Shown: positions 8,177 through 16,378 of the stretch, one piece after another
How the letters are laid out: the number at the start of each line of letters is the position of its first letter
Position numbering within the stretch: the stretch's first letter is position 1
NCBI GenBank assembly: GCA_035352715.1
Contig: DAOPYE010000012.1
Coordinates: 1 to 43,420, forward strand
DNA: 43,420 bases
From: DAOPYE01 sp035352715
GTDB taxonomy: Bacteria; Acidobacteriota; Holophagae; Holophagales; Holophagaceae
Direction: 5' to 3'
Notes under the pieces: generated by a model
What the model was told of the DNA's origin: nothing
What the model saw: only the letters and a program-made list of their open reading frames with translations
The model's database searches: none
Position numbers and translations under genes: made by a program

Positions 8177-9109
8177 CTACCTCAGCTTGAGCGAACTGAT
8201 CGCCAGGATCGAGCACACGATGGCCGTGATCCAGAGGCGGATCACCACCTTCGTCTCCTTCAAGCCGCCCAGCTCCATGTGGTGATGGAAAGGCGCCATG
8301 CGGAAGATGCGCTTGCCGCCGCGCAGCTTGAAGCTGCCCACCTGCAGGATNNNNNNNNNNNNNNNNNNNNNNNNNNNNNNNNNNNNNNNNNNNNNNNNNN
8401 NNNNNNNNNNNNNNNNNNNNNNNNNNNNNNNNNNNNNNNNNNNNNNNNNNCCCGCCACGTAGGCCAGGATGGCGAAGGTGATGGAAACCACCAGGGTGCC
8501 GCCGATGGCCAGCCCATCCAGGCCATCCGTCAGGTTCACGGCGTTGCTCGTCCCCACCATCACCAGCATGATCCAGGGCACCAGGAAGACGTGAACATCC
8601 GGCTGGAAGCGCTTGAAGAAGGGCACGGAAAGCTGGCTGGTCTGCGTCCCGCGCAGATGGAAGTGCAGGATCAGGAAGGCCACCAGCAGCGAAATGCCAA
8701 GAAGCATCGCCATCTTCTGCTTGCTGGTCAGGCCCAGGTTCTGCTGCTTCAGCAGCTTCTTCGCGTCGTCGAAGGCGCCCACCAGGCCGAAGCCCACCAG
8801 GGAAAGCAGGCTCACCCAGATGCCCCCGCTGCGCAGATCGCACCAGAGCAGGGTGGAAGTGGTGATGGCCGCCAGGATCAGGATGCCGCCCATGGTGGGC
8901 GTCCCGGCTTTCACCTGGTGGTGCTCGGGGCCTTCGTTGCGGATGTGTTGCCCCATCTTCAGGCGCGTCAGCGTCCGGATCACCCAGGGGCCCAGCGCCA
9001 GCGAGATCAACATCGCCGAGGCCGCAGCCATGGCGGCGCGGAAGGTGATGTAGTGCACGACGGATGCGCCGGGAATGGATCGGAAGAACTGGAAGAGCCA
9101 CGGAAGCAT
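8177..9109 (-). CDS. mraY: Phospho-N-acetylmuramoyl-pentapeptide transferase (interrupted by assembly gap)
   Basis: MraY transfers phospho-MurNAc-pentapeptide to undecaprenyl phosphate, making lipid I at the inner membrane. Visible parts include the N-terminal membrane block, KAGTPTMGG, the catalytic-region motif NAVNLTDGLDGLA and the C-terminal LQVGSFKLRGGKRIFRMAP followed by HHHMELGG. A run of 100 N (8351-8450) removes the segment between the LAYVA helix and ILQVGSF. Compared with the well-known E. coli enzyme, about 85 residues, including the second Asp-rich FMGDVGSLALGG-type motif, should be there, so the true gap is nearer 250 bases. The frame staying open through 100 N is therefore accidental. 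I chose the ATG at 9109 (SD GAGG 6 bases upstream) over the TTG at 9121. Confidence 0.93.
   Translation of the reverse strand: MLPWLFQFFRSIPGASVVHYITFRAAMAAASAMLISLALGPWVIRTLTRLKMGQHIRNEGPEHHQVKAGTPTMGGILILAAITTSTLLWCDLRSGGIWVSLLSLVGFGLVGAFDDAKKLLKQQNLGLTSKQKMAMLLGISLLVAFLILHFHLRGTQTSQLSVPFFKRFQPDVHVFLVPWIMLVMVGTSNAVNLTDGLDGLAIGGTLVVSITFAILAYVAXXXXXXXXXXXXXXXXXXXXXXXXXXXXXXXXXXILQVGSFKLRGGKRIFRMAPFHHHMELGGLKETKVVIRLWITAIVCSILAISSLKLR
8351..8450. other. Assembly gap, 100 N inside mraY
   Basis: Exactly 100 consecutive N, the conventional placeholder for a scaffold join of unknown size. It interrupts mraY between codons for the LAYVA helix and ILQVGSF. From the missing conserved segment I estimate roughly 250 real bases. 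Confidence 0.98.
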
Positions 9110-9152
9110 GGAAGACCTCAACAGGATCGAGAGAATGCGCGAAAAAAGGACG

Positions 9153-10565
9153 TCATGCGATCGTCGAGCCCTGGCGCGCGAGCAGCCACGCCACGGCGCG
9201 TTCGGACTGCCAGTAGCGGCTGCCCTTGACGAGGATGCGATCGCCGGCGGCGAGCGAACCCAGGCCCGCCGGATCCTCGCGCAGGGCGTCGAAATCCGGG
9301 AAGGCGGAAGCGCCCGGACCGAAGCCGGAAGCCAGCGCGCGGGCGTGATCGCCGTAGACCAGCACGCGATCCAGACCCAGCGCCTTCAAGCCCTCGCCGG
9401 TCTGGCGATGGATCCGTTCGGATTCATCACCCAACTCGCGCATGCAGCCGAGCACGGCCACGGCCGGACCGCCCTCCAGATCCAGCACCGCCTTCGCACA
9501 GGCCAGGATCGAATCCTGGCTGGCGTTGTAGGTCTCGTCCAGCAGCCAGCCACCGCCATCGAGGGCGTGAAGGCGGCCGCGCCCGGGTTCCGCTTCAAGC
9601 GCACCCAGGCCTTTGGCGATGTCTTCGATATGAAACCCCGCCAGAGACGCGGCAACGCCCGCCAGGGCCGCATTGCGGATCTGGTGTTCGCCGCGCAGTT
9701 TCAAGTGGATATCGATGACCGAACCCGCCGTCTTCAAGCGGAAGGCCTCGCCGCGAGCGCCGAGAGAGCACGGCGCATCCCATCCCAGAGAGCATCCTTC
9801 CGCGATCGAACCGACAGAGACAGCGCGGGCGCGACGGGCCCAGGGCTGCAGCGCGATCCAGTGGCACCAAGCGTCCGACACCAGGTGAACCCATGCGCCG
9901 CCGACCTTCAGGCCCTCGACGATCTCGCCCTTGGCGCGCGCGATGCCCTGGCTGCCATCGGGGAAGTTCTCCATGTGGGCGGTGCCCACGTTCGTGATCA
10001 CGGCGATATCCGGCGGGGCGATCTCGGTCAGGCGATGGATTTCGCCGGGCGTGCTCATGCCCATCTCCAGCACCGCGGTGTCCAATCCTCCGGGCAGCAC
10101 CGCCAGAGCCTGGGGCACGCCAAGCGTGTTATTACGGTTGCCCGGCGTCTTCCAGGCGCCCGTAGCGGAAGCCAGCAGATCCTTGGTACTGGTCTTGCCG
10201 ACGGAACCCGTGACGCCAAAGACGATCCTGGGGCGAGCGGCCTCCAGGCGGATCCGCCCCCAGTCCTGGAGCGCGGCCTGGGTGTCAGGCACGACAAGCT
10301 GTGGACAGTCGATGTCCAATTCGTGATCGACCACCAGGACACCAGCCCCCTTTTCGGCGGCCATCGAAGCGAATTCATGGCCATCGCGCGCGGCGCGCAG
10401 CGCCACGAAGGCGTCTCCCGGCTGGATCGTGCGCGTATCGAGCGAGAGGGCGCGAGGCGTCACCGAAGCGTTTCCGATCAACTGGGCGCCCAGGCGCTCG
10501 GCCACCTCGGCCAGGGACCACAGGCCCTTTCCGGGATCGCCACCCAGATCGTCCACGGACGTCAT
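9153..10565 (-). CDS. murF: UDP-N-acetylmuramoyl-tripeptide--D-alanyl-D-alanine ligase
   Basis: MurF adds D-Ala-D-Ala to UDP-MurNAc-tripeptide, the last cytoplasmic ligation of the pathway. The 470-residue protein shows the Mur-ligase N-domain (SLDTRTIQPGDAFVAL), the P-loop GVTGSVGKTSTKDLLA, TPGNRNNTLGVPQ, AVLEMGMSTPGEI, ITNVGTAHMENF, GEHQIRNAALA and the C-terminal DETYNASQDS, which is specific to MurF within the ligase family. The start codon overlaps the murE stop as ATGA (10562-10565), so the pair is translationally coupled. The mraY start follows 43 bases after its stop. Confidence 0.95.
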   Translation of the reverse strand: MTSVDDLGGDPGKGLWSLAEVAERLGAQLIGNASVTPRALSLDTRTIQPGDAFVALRAARDGHEFASMAAEKGAGVLVVDHELDIDCPQLVVPDTQAALQDWGRIRLEAARPRIVFGVTGSVGKTSTKDLLASATGAWKTPGNRNNTLGVPQALAVLPGGLDTAVLEMGMSTPGEIHRLTEIAPPDIAVITNVGTAHMENFPDGSQGIARAKGEIVEGLKVGGAWVHLVSDAWCHWIALQPWARRARAVSVGSIAEGCSLGWDAPCSLGARGEAFRLKTAGSVIDIHLKLRGEHQIRNAALAGVAASLAGFHIEDIAKGLGALEAEPGRGRLHALDGGGWLLDETYNASQDSILACAKAVLDLEGGPAVAVLGCMRELGDESERIHRQTGEGLKALGLDRVLVYGDHARALASGFGPGASAFPDFDALREDPAGLGSLAAGDRILVKGSRYWQSERAVAWLLARQGSTIA

Positions 10566-12067
10566 TCGGCGTGCTCCTCAAGCTGGGAACCCCAAGGCCG
10601 AGGCACGGCTTCGCCCCGCAGCACGGCTTCCACGGCGGCGCGATCGCTGTAGGGATGATTGACGCCGTGGATCTCCTGGTAGGGTTCGTGTCCCTTGCCC
10701 GCCAGGAGCAGCAAATCGCCCGGACGACAGTTGCGGATGGCCGTCTCGACAGCCAGGGCGCGATCCGCGATGCGGTGATAGCGCGCCTCGTCCCCGCGAA
10801 TGATCGAAGGGATGCCCGCCGCGCCATCGTCCAGGATGCGTCCGGGATCCTCGCCACGGGTGTTATCCGACGTATGCCAGACCACGTCCGCGGCTGCGGC
10901 CACCGCCGCCGCCATGAGCGGGCGCTTGGTGCGATCCCGGTCGCCACCGCATCCGAACAGCACCTGCAGGCGGCCCCCCGGCGGCAGCAGACGCTTGCCT
11001 TCGGTCAACAGCTTATCGAGGGCATCCGGCGTATGCGCATAGTCCACCATGACGCCAAAGGGCTGGCCGCAATCCACCCGCTCGATGCGCCCCGGCGCGC
11101 CTTTCACGCCTGGAACTGCTGCCAGGATTTCCGCCATGTCGAAACCAGCTTCGACCAGCGAGGCGAGGGCCGCCAGCAGGTTGTAGACATTGAAGCGGCC
11201 CAGCAGCGGGCTTGCGATATCCCAAGCGCCCATGGGTGTTTCCAGGCGAAAGCGCGTGCCCGTCGGCGAAAGCACGACTTCAGCCGCGCGGTAATCCGCC
11301 GGGCGTTCCACGGCGTAGCTGCGGGCGGGGCGCTCCTCCTGGATGCGGCGGCCGTAGGCGTCATCGGCGTTCACCAGCACCGCCTCGGCCTGGTCGAACA
11401 TGCGGCACTTGGCCCTGAAATAGGATTCCATATCGCCGTGGAAATCCAGATGGTCCTGGGTGAGATTGGTGAAGACGCCCAGCTTGAAACGCGCGCCGTG
11501 GACGCGCGCCTGGCACAGCGCATGGCTGCTGGTCTCGATGGCCAGCACCACATCGCCAGCATCCGCACTCTTCTTCAGCCAGCGGTAGAACACAGGACTT
11601 TCGGGCGAGGTCCGAGTGGCCTCGGATTCATCGTCACCCGCAGCGTTCAGGACGGTGCCGATGAGCCCGCATCCGCGACCAGAGCCGCGAAGCAGCTGCC
11701 GGATGAGCATCGTGGTCGTGGTCTTGCCGTTGGTGCCGGTCACGCCAATGACGGGGATGCGCGCATCCGGCGCGCCATGAATGCGCCGTGCCAGCAAGGC
11801 CATCGTCTCGCGAGGATTGCCCGACAGCACGCCGAATGGAACAGGACAGTCGATGTCTAACTTCCGGTCACAGAAGATGGCCGACGCGCCCGCGGCCAGC
11901 ACCTGGGGGATGAACCCCGCGCCATCACTGTGTTCGCCCTTCAGCGCGACGAAGGCCCATCCGGGCTGGATCTCGCGGCTGTCGCACGCGAGGCCTGCCA
12001 CGTCCGCCTCCGCGCTGGAGCCAAAGGTCTGGATATCCAGATCCTGAATAAGTTCGGACAATCGCAT
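10562..12067 (-). CDS. murE: UDP-N-acetylmuramoyl-L-alanyl-D-glutamate ligase (probably meso-diaminopimelate-adding)
   Basis: MurE adds the third stem residue to UDP-MurNAc-L-Ala-D-Glu. The 501-residue protein has SREIQPGWAFVALKG, P-loop GVTGTNGKTTTTMLIR, EVSSH-type motif as IETSSHAL, LTQDHLDFHG, RFNVYNLLAALA and VDYAHTPDALDKLL. The amino-acid specificity loop reads TSDNTRGEDP, where typical diaminopimelate ligases have DNPR. The arginine that binds the second carboxylate is kept but the proline is replaced by threonine. This favours diaminopimelate over lysine, as inference. ATG at 12067 shares a base with the ftsI stop (TGATG), and its own stop overlaps murF. Confidence 0.95.
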   Translation of the reverse strand: MRLSELIQDLDIQTFGSSAEADVAGLACDSREIQPGWAFVALKGEHSDGAGFIPQVLAAGASAIFCDRKLDIDCPVPFGVLSGNPRETMALLARRIHGAPDARIPVIGVTGTNGKTTTTMLIRQLLRGSGRGCGLIGTVLNAAGDDESEATRTSPESPVFYRWLKKSADAGDVVLAIETSSHALCQARVHGARFKLGVFTNLTQDHLDFHGDMESYFRAKCRMFDQAEAVLVNADDAYGRRIQEERPARSYAVERPADYRAAEVVLSPTGTRFRLETPMGAWDIASPLLGRFNVYNLLAALASLVEAGFDMAEILAAVPGVKGAPGRIERVDCGQPFGVMVDYAHTPDALDKLLTEGKRLLPPGGRLQVLFGCGGDRDRTKRPLMAAAVAAAADVVWHTSDNTRGEDPGRILDDGAAGIPSIIRGDEARYHRIADRALAVETAIRNCRPGDLLLLAGKGHEPYQEIHGVNHPYSDRAAVEAVLRGEAVPRPWGSQLEEHAE

Positions 12068-14277
12068 CAGGGGTTCCTTGTCTGGATCTTCACGATGGCG
12101 CCGGATTCCAACGCCGCACCGGGAGACGGGCTCTGTTCGACCACGCGGCTCAGGCTGCTGCTTGGCGCAGCTCCGGACGCCGCGACACGCTCGATGCGCG
12201 GAACGCCGCCCGCCAGCACGATGCGATGGACCGCGGATTTCAGCGAAAGGCCGCGCACATCGGGCACCTTGCCGATCTCCACGTGCACGACCGCCTCGTC
12301 GTTCTCGCTGGCGGGCCAGTCTCTCAGGGAGAGCTTCAGATCCGCCTGTTGATCCTGGTTCAGCGTGTTCAGGTGATAGCGCATGATGCCATCGCCGATC
12401 TTCTTGAACATGGGCCCCGCCGTGTTGCCGCCATCCAGCCCGCCGCCCTGGGGCTCATCCAGCATGTAGAGGACGCCGTACTGGGGCTTGTCCGCCGGGA
12501 AGAAGCCCATGAACGAGGCGTAGTGGCGGCTGAGGTCGTAACCCGGCTTGCCGTCGTTGCGGATCTTCCGGGCCGTGCCCGTCTTGCCGAACGCCTCGAC
12601 GCCGCCGTCGAGCTGGGCCCGCTTGGCTGTTCCCTGCGTGATCACACCCTTGAGGGCTTCGCGCATGAGGGCCGAGGTCTCCTCACTCAGCACCTGGCCG
12701 CGCACCCGCGGCTTGAACTCCTGCAGCAGCACGCCCTGATCGTTGTAGACCTTCTGCACGATGTAGGGCTGCATGAGCTTGCCGCCGTTGGCGATGGCGC
12801 AGCCCGCCATGAGGATCTGCAGCGGCGTCACCGACAGGCCGTAGCCGTACGAGACGGTCGGCTGCGTGGTGCCGCTCCAGGTGGCGGGCGCGATCAAGCG
12901 GCCGGGCGTCTCGCCGGGAAAGTTGAGGCCGGTGAGTTCGCCAAACCCGAACTTGCGCAGGTACTGATAGTGGACCGCGGGATCCAGCCGCGTGCCCATC
13001 TTGGCCGCGCCCACATTGGAGCTGAGCCACAGCACCTGTTCAAAACTCAGCACGCCGTTGTGGTGGGTATCCGTGACGGTCAGATTCTTGCTGAACCGCC
13101 AGCGTCCGCCTTCGCAGTTGATCGGCTCGCCCAGGTGGACCTTGCGCTCTTCCAGCGCGATGGCCGCCGTGAAGATCTTCATGGTGGAGCCTGGCTCGTA
13201 GCTGTCCTCCACGGGATGTACCTTGCGGGCGGCCTTCTGGCGTTCCAGCTCTCGCCGGTATTCCTCGCGCTCCGCTGTCGTCCAGTCTGATTCAGAGCGG
13301 TTCTGGAACTTCTTGGGGATGATGTGATTTGGATCAAAGGTGGGCGTCCCGGCCATGGCCAGGATCTCGCCGGTGTTGGGATCGACCACCACCGCGTAGG
13401 CGGTCAGGGGATGGTAGGCGTTGACGCTCTCCAGCAGCGCGTCCTCGACGATGTGCTGGATGGTGGAATCGATGGTGAGCTGCAAGGTGGAGCCGTTGAC
13501 CGGGATCTTGGAGTACGTCTCCTGGGGCACCAGCAGGCGCCCCTTGGCGTCGCGCGGGGCGATCAGCTCGCCGGCCTTGCCCGCCAACTGGGGATTGAAG
13601 GTGCGCTCGATGCCCAGCTGCCCCATGCCGTCGATATCCGTAAAGCCCAGCAACTGACACCCCAGGCTGCCGCGGGGATAGAAGCGCTTGCTCTCGGGAA
13701 GGAAATCCACCCCATCGAGCTTCAGAGCCTTGATGGCCTCCACCTTGTTGGCCGTGAGCTGGCGATCCATCCACACGAAGGGTTTCTTGCGGAGCAGGCG
13801 CTCCATGACGACGCTCTTGGAGACCTCCAGGATCGGCGCCAGCTTGGCGGCCACGGACTCGGCTTCGGCGCGGTTCGGGCTGCCCCAGGAGCGCTCGTCC
13901 TCGCGTCGACCCGCCTTGTATTCGGGATAAAAGCTGGGCGGCGTGCAAAACAGGCTTTCGACCTTCAGCGAGATGGCCAGGGAGCCGCCTCGGCGGTCCC
14001 TCAGCTCGCCGCGCACGGGCTGGATCGGCAGCGTGGCCATGTGCTGGCCCTGGGCCCGGTGGGCGTATTCGTTGTGCTTGATGACCTGCAGCCACAGCAG
14101 GCGCAGAACAATGAGGAAACTCCAGAGCAGCATGGCGCTGAGAATCCAGGGCAGGCGCCGAACGGCCAGCTCCTGCGCCTCCGGCCGCCCCAGCAACCTT
14201 CGCGCCGGTTGCACCGCGATTGCCTTGTTTGCAAACTTCCAGGTCACCACGCTTCGCGTCCCTTGATCCAACTCCAT
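12067..14277 (-). CDS. ftsI: Penicillin-binding protein, FtsI/PBP3-type transpeptidase with C-terminal PASTA domain
   Basis: This 736-residue class B PBP sits in the ftsI position of the cluster, next to ftsL and murE, and should cross-link septal peptidoglycan in the periplasm. A single membrane anchor lies near residues 40-65 (LPWILSAMLLWSFLIVLRLL), followed by the non-catalytic dimerisation region and the transpeptidase domain. Active-site motifs are clear: SxxK in EPGSTMKIF, SxN in WLSSNVGA and KTG in FGKTGTARK. The last 70 or so residues (VPDVRGLSLKSAVHRIVLAG, then VVEQSPSPGAAL) form one PASTA repeat, a module better known from Gram-positive and some deep-branching FtsI proteins. The ATG at 14277 has only a weak Shine-Dalgarno; an in-frame GTG 11 codons later has a better-spaced AAGGGA, so the true start may be there. 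Confidence 0.93.
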   Translation of the reverse strand: MELDQGTRSVVTWKFANKAIAVQPARRLLGRPEAQELAVRRLPWILSAMLLWSFLIVLRLLWLQVIKHNEYAHRAQGQHMATLPIQPVRGELRDRRGGSLAISLKVESLFCTPPSFYPEYKAGRREDERSWGSPNRAEAESVAAKLAPILEVSKSVVMERLLRKKPFVWMDRQLTANKVEAIKALKLDGVDFLPESKRFYPRGSLGCQLLGFTDIDGMGQLGIERTFNPQLAGKAGELIAPRDAKGRLLVPQETYSKIPVNGSTLQLTIDSTIQHIVEDALLESVNAYHPLTAYAVVVDPNTGEILAMAGTPTFDPNHIIPKKFQNRSESDWTTAEREEYRRELERQKAARKVHPVEDSYEPGSTMKIFTAAIALEERKVHLGEPINCEGGRWRFSKNLTVTDTHHNGVLSFEQVLWLSSNVGAAKMGTRLDPAVHYQYLRKFGFGELTGLNFPGETPGRLIAPATWSGTTQPTVSYGYGLSVTPLQILMAGCAIANGGKLMQPYIVQKVYNDQGVLLQEFKPRVRGQVLSEETSALMREALKGVITQGTAKRAQLDGGVEAFGKTGTARKIRNDGKPGYDLSRHYASFMGFFPADKPQYGVLYMLDEPQGGGLDGGNTAGPMFKKIGDGIMRYHLNTLNQDQQADLKLSLRDWPASENDEAVVHVEIGKVPDVRGLSLKSAVHRIVLAGGVPRIERVAASGAAPSSSLSRVVEQSPSPGAALESGAIVKIQTRNP

Positions 14278-14338
14278 CCTAGCGGATGCATCCCCGACTC
14301 AGGAATCTGGCGCTACGAAGCGAAAGACATCCCACGAA

Positions 14339-14713
14339 TCAAAGCCCAGGCATCCCGGGGTGCAGCCGGGCCAGCTTCTGATCCTCGGCCGTGTAGGACT
14401 TGGGGATCAGGTGGCTGGTCTTCCGGGGCTGAAGCCCCGTCTGCTGGGCGAACGCCTGAACCTCCTCGTCGCGCTGGAAGCGGGATCGCTCCAGCAGCAG
14501 CTGGCGCTGCAGCTCCTCTTCCTGCTTGATGCGGGATCGCACCTCGCTCATCTCGTAGCCCAGCCGAGTCTTCTGGACCTGCAGATAGACCATGGTGGCC
14601 AGCGGCATCGCCACAGCGAGCGCCAGGACGAACATGCGGAGGATGCCTTCTCCCTCCACCTGGCGGTTCTGGGCGGGAGCGTTGCGGCGGGAAGATTTGA
14701 GCATGGCGATCAT
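14339..14713 (-). CDS. ftsL: FtsL-like cell division protein
   Basis: The 124-residue product has the FtsL layout: a short basic cytoplasmic tail (LKSSRRNAPAQNR), one membrane helix at about 26-45 (FVLALAVAMPLATMVYL) and a heptad-rich coiled coil (SEVRSRIKQEEELQRQLLLE). It then carries a conserved-looking short block (AFAQQTGLQPRKTSHLIP). FtsL links FtsB/FtsQ to FtsWI at the division septum. FtsL sequences are poorly conserved, so the call rests mainly on topology and on its position between rsmH and ftsI. The ATG at 14713 has GAGGA 6 bases upstream; a second in-frame ATG lies 3 codons later. A 61-base gap separates it from ftsI. Confidence 0.8.
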   Translation of the reverse strand: MIAMLKSSRRNAPAQNRQVEGEGILRMFVLALAVAMPLATMVYLQVQKTRLGYEMSEVRSRIKQEEELQRQLLLERSRFQRDEEVQAFAQQTGLQPRKTSHLIPKSYTAEDQKLARLHPGMPGL

Positions 14714-14725
14714 GGCGTCCTCGAC

Positions 14726-15685
14726 CTAGAGACGCTCGGCAATCCGCAAGCGCGCGGACCGGGAGGCAGGGTTCGAAGCGATTTCCGCGTCCGTGGGCTT
14801 GAGGCCCCCGGCGTGGATGAGCCGGACGATCTTCGGCAGGGTTTCGGGCGAGGTGCGGCCCGGACCGTCGTAGATGCCCGCGAGGCGACGCAGGGTCTGC
14901 TTGACGATGCGATCCTCGAGGCTGTGGAAAGAGATGACGCCGATGCGTCCGCCGGGCTTGAGCAGGGCCACGGCCTTTTCGATGGCGGCGCCGAGACGCT
15001 CCAGCTCTCCGTTGACGGCAATGCGGATGGCCTGGAAGGTCCGCGTGGCGGGATCGCTCTGCTTCTTCCGCAGGGCAATCTCCCGGGGAAGCACGGTGTA
15101 GACGGCCTTGGCCAGATCCAGCGTGGTCTGCAGCCGGCCCTCGGCCAGCGCGCCCAGGATGGCCCGGGCGATGGGGCGCGAGGCGCGCTCCTCGCCGTAC
15201 TGGTAGATCGCATCCGCCAGCGAGGTGTCGTCCTGCTCGGCGATCCACTGCAGGGCAGTGAGGCCGTGCTCGGGATCCATGCGCATATCCAACGGGCCTT
15301 CTTCCCGAAAGCTGAACCCGCGGACGGGATCCTTCAGATGCAGCGTTGAGACGCCCAGATCCGCCAGGATGACGTCCAGACCTTCGGGCGCCTGGAGATG
15401 ACACCAAGCCTGGAAGAGCGTCTCGTCCCAGATGTCTTCATAGGCGCCTGCCAGAATCGACAGGCGCGCGTCACGCCCCAGGCGCGCCTTGGCCCTTTCG
15501 CGGGCAAAGGGATCGCGGTCCACGCCCAGATAGCGGGTATCGCCATCGGCGCGGGCCAGTAGCGCCTCGGCGTGTCCGCCCAGGCCCAGGGTCAGATCCA
15601 GCACGCGTCCCGCGGGCGGCACGGGCAGATTGTCCAGAACCTCCTGGAGCAAAACGGGGATATGGATGGGCTGCGGATCGGTCAT
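14726..15685 (-). CDS. rsmH: 16S rRNA (cytosine1402-N4)-methyltransferase RsmH
   Basis: RsmH (MraW) methylates N4 of C1402 in 16S rRNA. The protein begins HIPVLLQEVLDNL and has the SAM site VLDLTLGLGGHAEALL, then GVDRDPFA, ILADLGVSTLHL, GFSFREEGPLDMRMD, ATRTFQAIRIAVNGEL and the C-terminal GVISFHSLEDRIVKQ and NPASRSARLR blocks, all in family order. The frame is open to 15721, but the ATG at 15685 is preferred. It fits the family N-terminus (319 residues) and lies 1 base after the mraZ stop. The gene is second in the dcw transcript, as in many bacteria. Confidence 0.95.
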   Translation of the reverse strand: MTDPQPIHIPVLLQEVLDNLPVPPAGRVLDLTLGLGGHAEALLARADGDTRYLGVDRDPFARERAKARLGRDARLSILAGAYEDIWDETLFQAWCHLQAPEGLDVILADLGVSTLHLKDPVRGFSFREEGPLDMRMDPEHGLTALQWIAEQDDTSLADAIYQYGEERASRPIARAILGALAEGRLQTTLDLAKAVYTVLPREIALRKKQSDPATRTFQAIRIAVNGELERLGAAIEKAVALLKPGGRIGVISFHSLEDRIVKQTLRRLAGIYDGPGRTSPETLPKIVRLIHAGGLKPTDAEIASNPASRSARLRIAERL

Positions 15686-15686
15686 C

Positions 15687-16151
15687 TCATATTCCCAGCT
15701 CGGCCAATTGGGCCAGATCATCGGTACTCAGCGGTTCGGCCACCAGACGGCGCTCGAAGCCGCCCTTGTTCCAGAGCGCCAGATGGTCGAGCTGGCCCAG
15801 GATGGCCACCTCGCCCTGCAGATGCGCGGCTTCCCGCAGGATCGGCGGGATGACGAAGCGCCCCTGGGCATCGGGTTCGACCTCGCTGCCGTAATAGGCG
15901 GTGACTTCCAGGAACTTCCGCTTGGCGGGGCTGGTGCTGGGCAATTGCTCCAGACGGGCCTCGATGGATTCCCACACCGGCAGCGGATACAGGCGCGCAC
16001 TGCGCCCATCCAGGGAGGTCAGGTAATGGCGCGCACTTCCCCCGCCCTCGCCCTTGGCGAAGGTTTCCAGATCGGCCTTGAAGGTGGAGGGCAGCTTGAG
16101 GCGCCCTTTTTCATCCACGGTGGCCGGGGAATTGCCGCGCAATCGCAGCAC
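15687..16151 (-). CDS. mraZ: Transcriptional regulator MraZ
   Basis: MraZ is an AbrB-fold DNA-binding protein that represses the division cluster it heads. The 154-residue protein has two copies of the SpoVT-AbrB half-site: VDEKGRLKLPSTFK near the N-terminus and PDAQGRFVIPPILRE in the second half, matching the duplicated MraZ fold. The start is a GTG at 16151 with AAAGG 8 bases upstream. The nearby ATG at 16166 is out of frame and would not give this protein. Direct repeats of GTGGA type with 10-base period lie 52-96 bases upstream and are its likely operator, so autoregulation is expected. Confidence 0.93.
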   Translation of the reverse strand: MLRLRGNSPATVDEKGRLKLPSTFKADLETFAKGEGGGSARHYLTSLDGRSARLYPLPVWESIEARLEQLPSTSPAKRKFLEVTAYYGSEVEPDAQGRFVIPPILREAAHLQGEVAILGQLDHLALWNKGGFERRLVAEPLSTDDLAQLAELGI

Positions 16152-16202
16152 CGGTTCCGCCTTTCATGTGAGGGGCTCTCCGTTTCCTCGGCAGGCAAGA
16201 AA

Positions 16203-16247
16203 GCCACTTTCGGCCATCTTGATCCACTTTTGTCCACTGAGATCCAC
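16203..16247 (-). promoter_or_regulatory. MraZ operator: five pentamer boxes with 10-base period
   Basis: On the minus strand the boxes read GTGGA, GTGGA, GTGGA, ATGGC, GTGGC, each separated by 5 bases (plus-strand positions 16243-16247, 16233-16237, 16223-16227, 16213-16217, 16203-16207). Known MraZ sites in E. coli are TGGGN repeats with 5-base spacers. The spacing here is identical and the core is TGGA/TGGC. The array lies just downstream of the proposed -10, as expected for repression. Confidence 0.8.
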
Positions 16248-16252
16248 CACCA

Positions 16253-16280
16253 AGCATAAAAAGGTTCTAAAACCCCACAA
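16253..16280 (-). promoter_or_regulatory. Candidate sigma-70 promoter of the mraZ cluster
   Basis: On the minus strand TTGTGG (16275-16280) is followed after 16 bases by TATGCT (16253-16258), modest matches to -35 and -10. Transcription would start close to the first MraZ box. The surrounding stretch is locally AT-rich compared with its neighbours. No other candidate was clearer. Confidence 0.4.
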
Positions 16281-16378
16281 GCCGAAATAAAAAGCGAAAT
16301 GCATGGCGCGTGAATTCACAGGAAGGTTCCACGCGCCCAGCGGCAAGCCGTCACAATCCTGGAGGTGGAGACATACCC

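Noticed and set aside
8351..8450. Low-complexity or unusual element
   Set aside because: It is only an N placeholder, not sequence.
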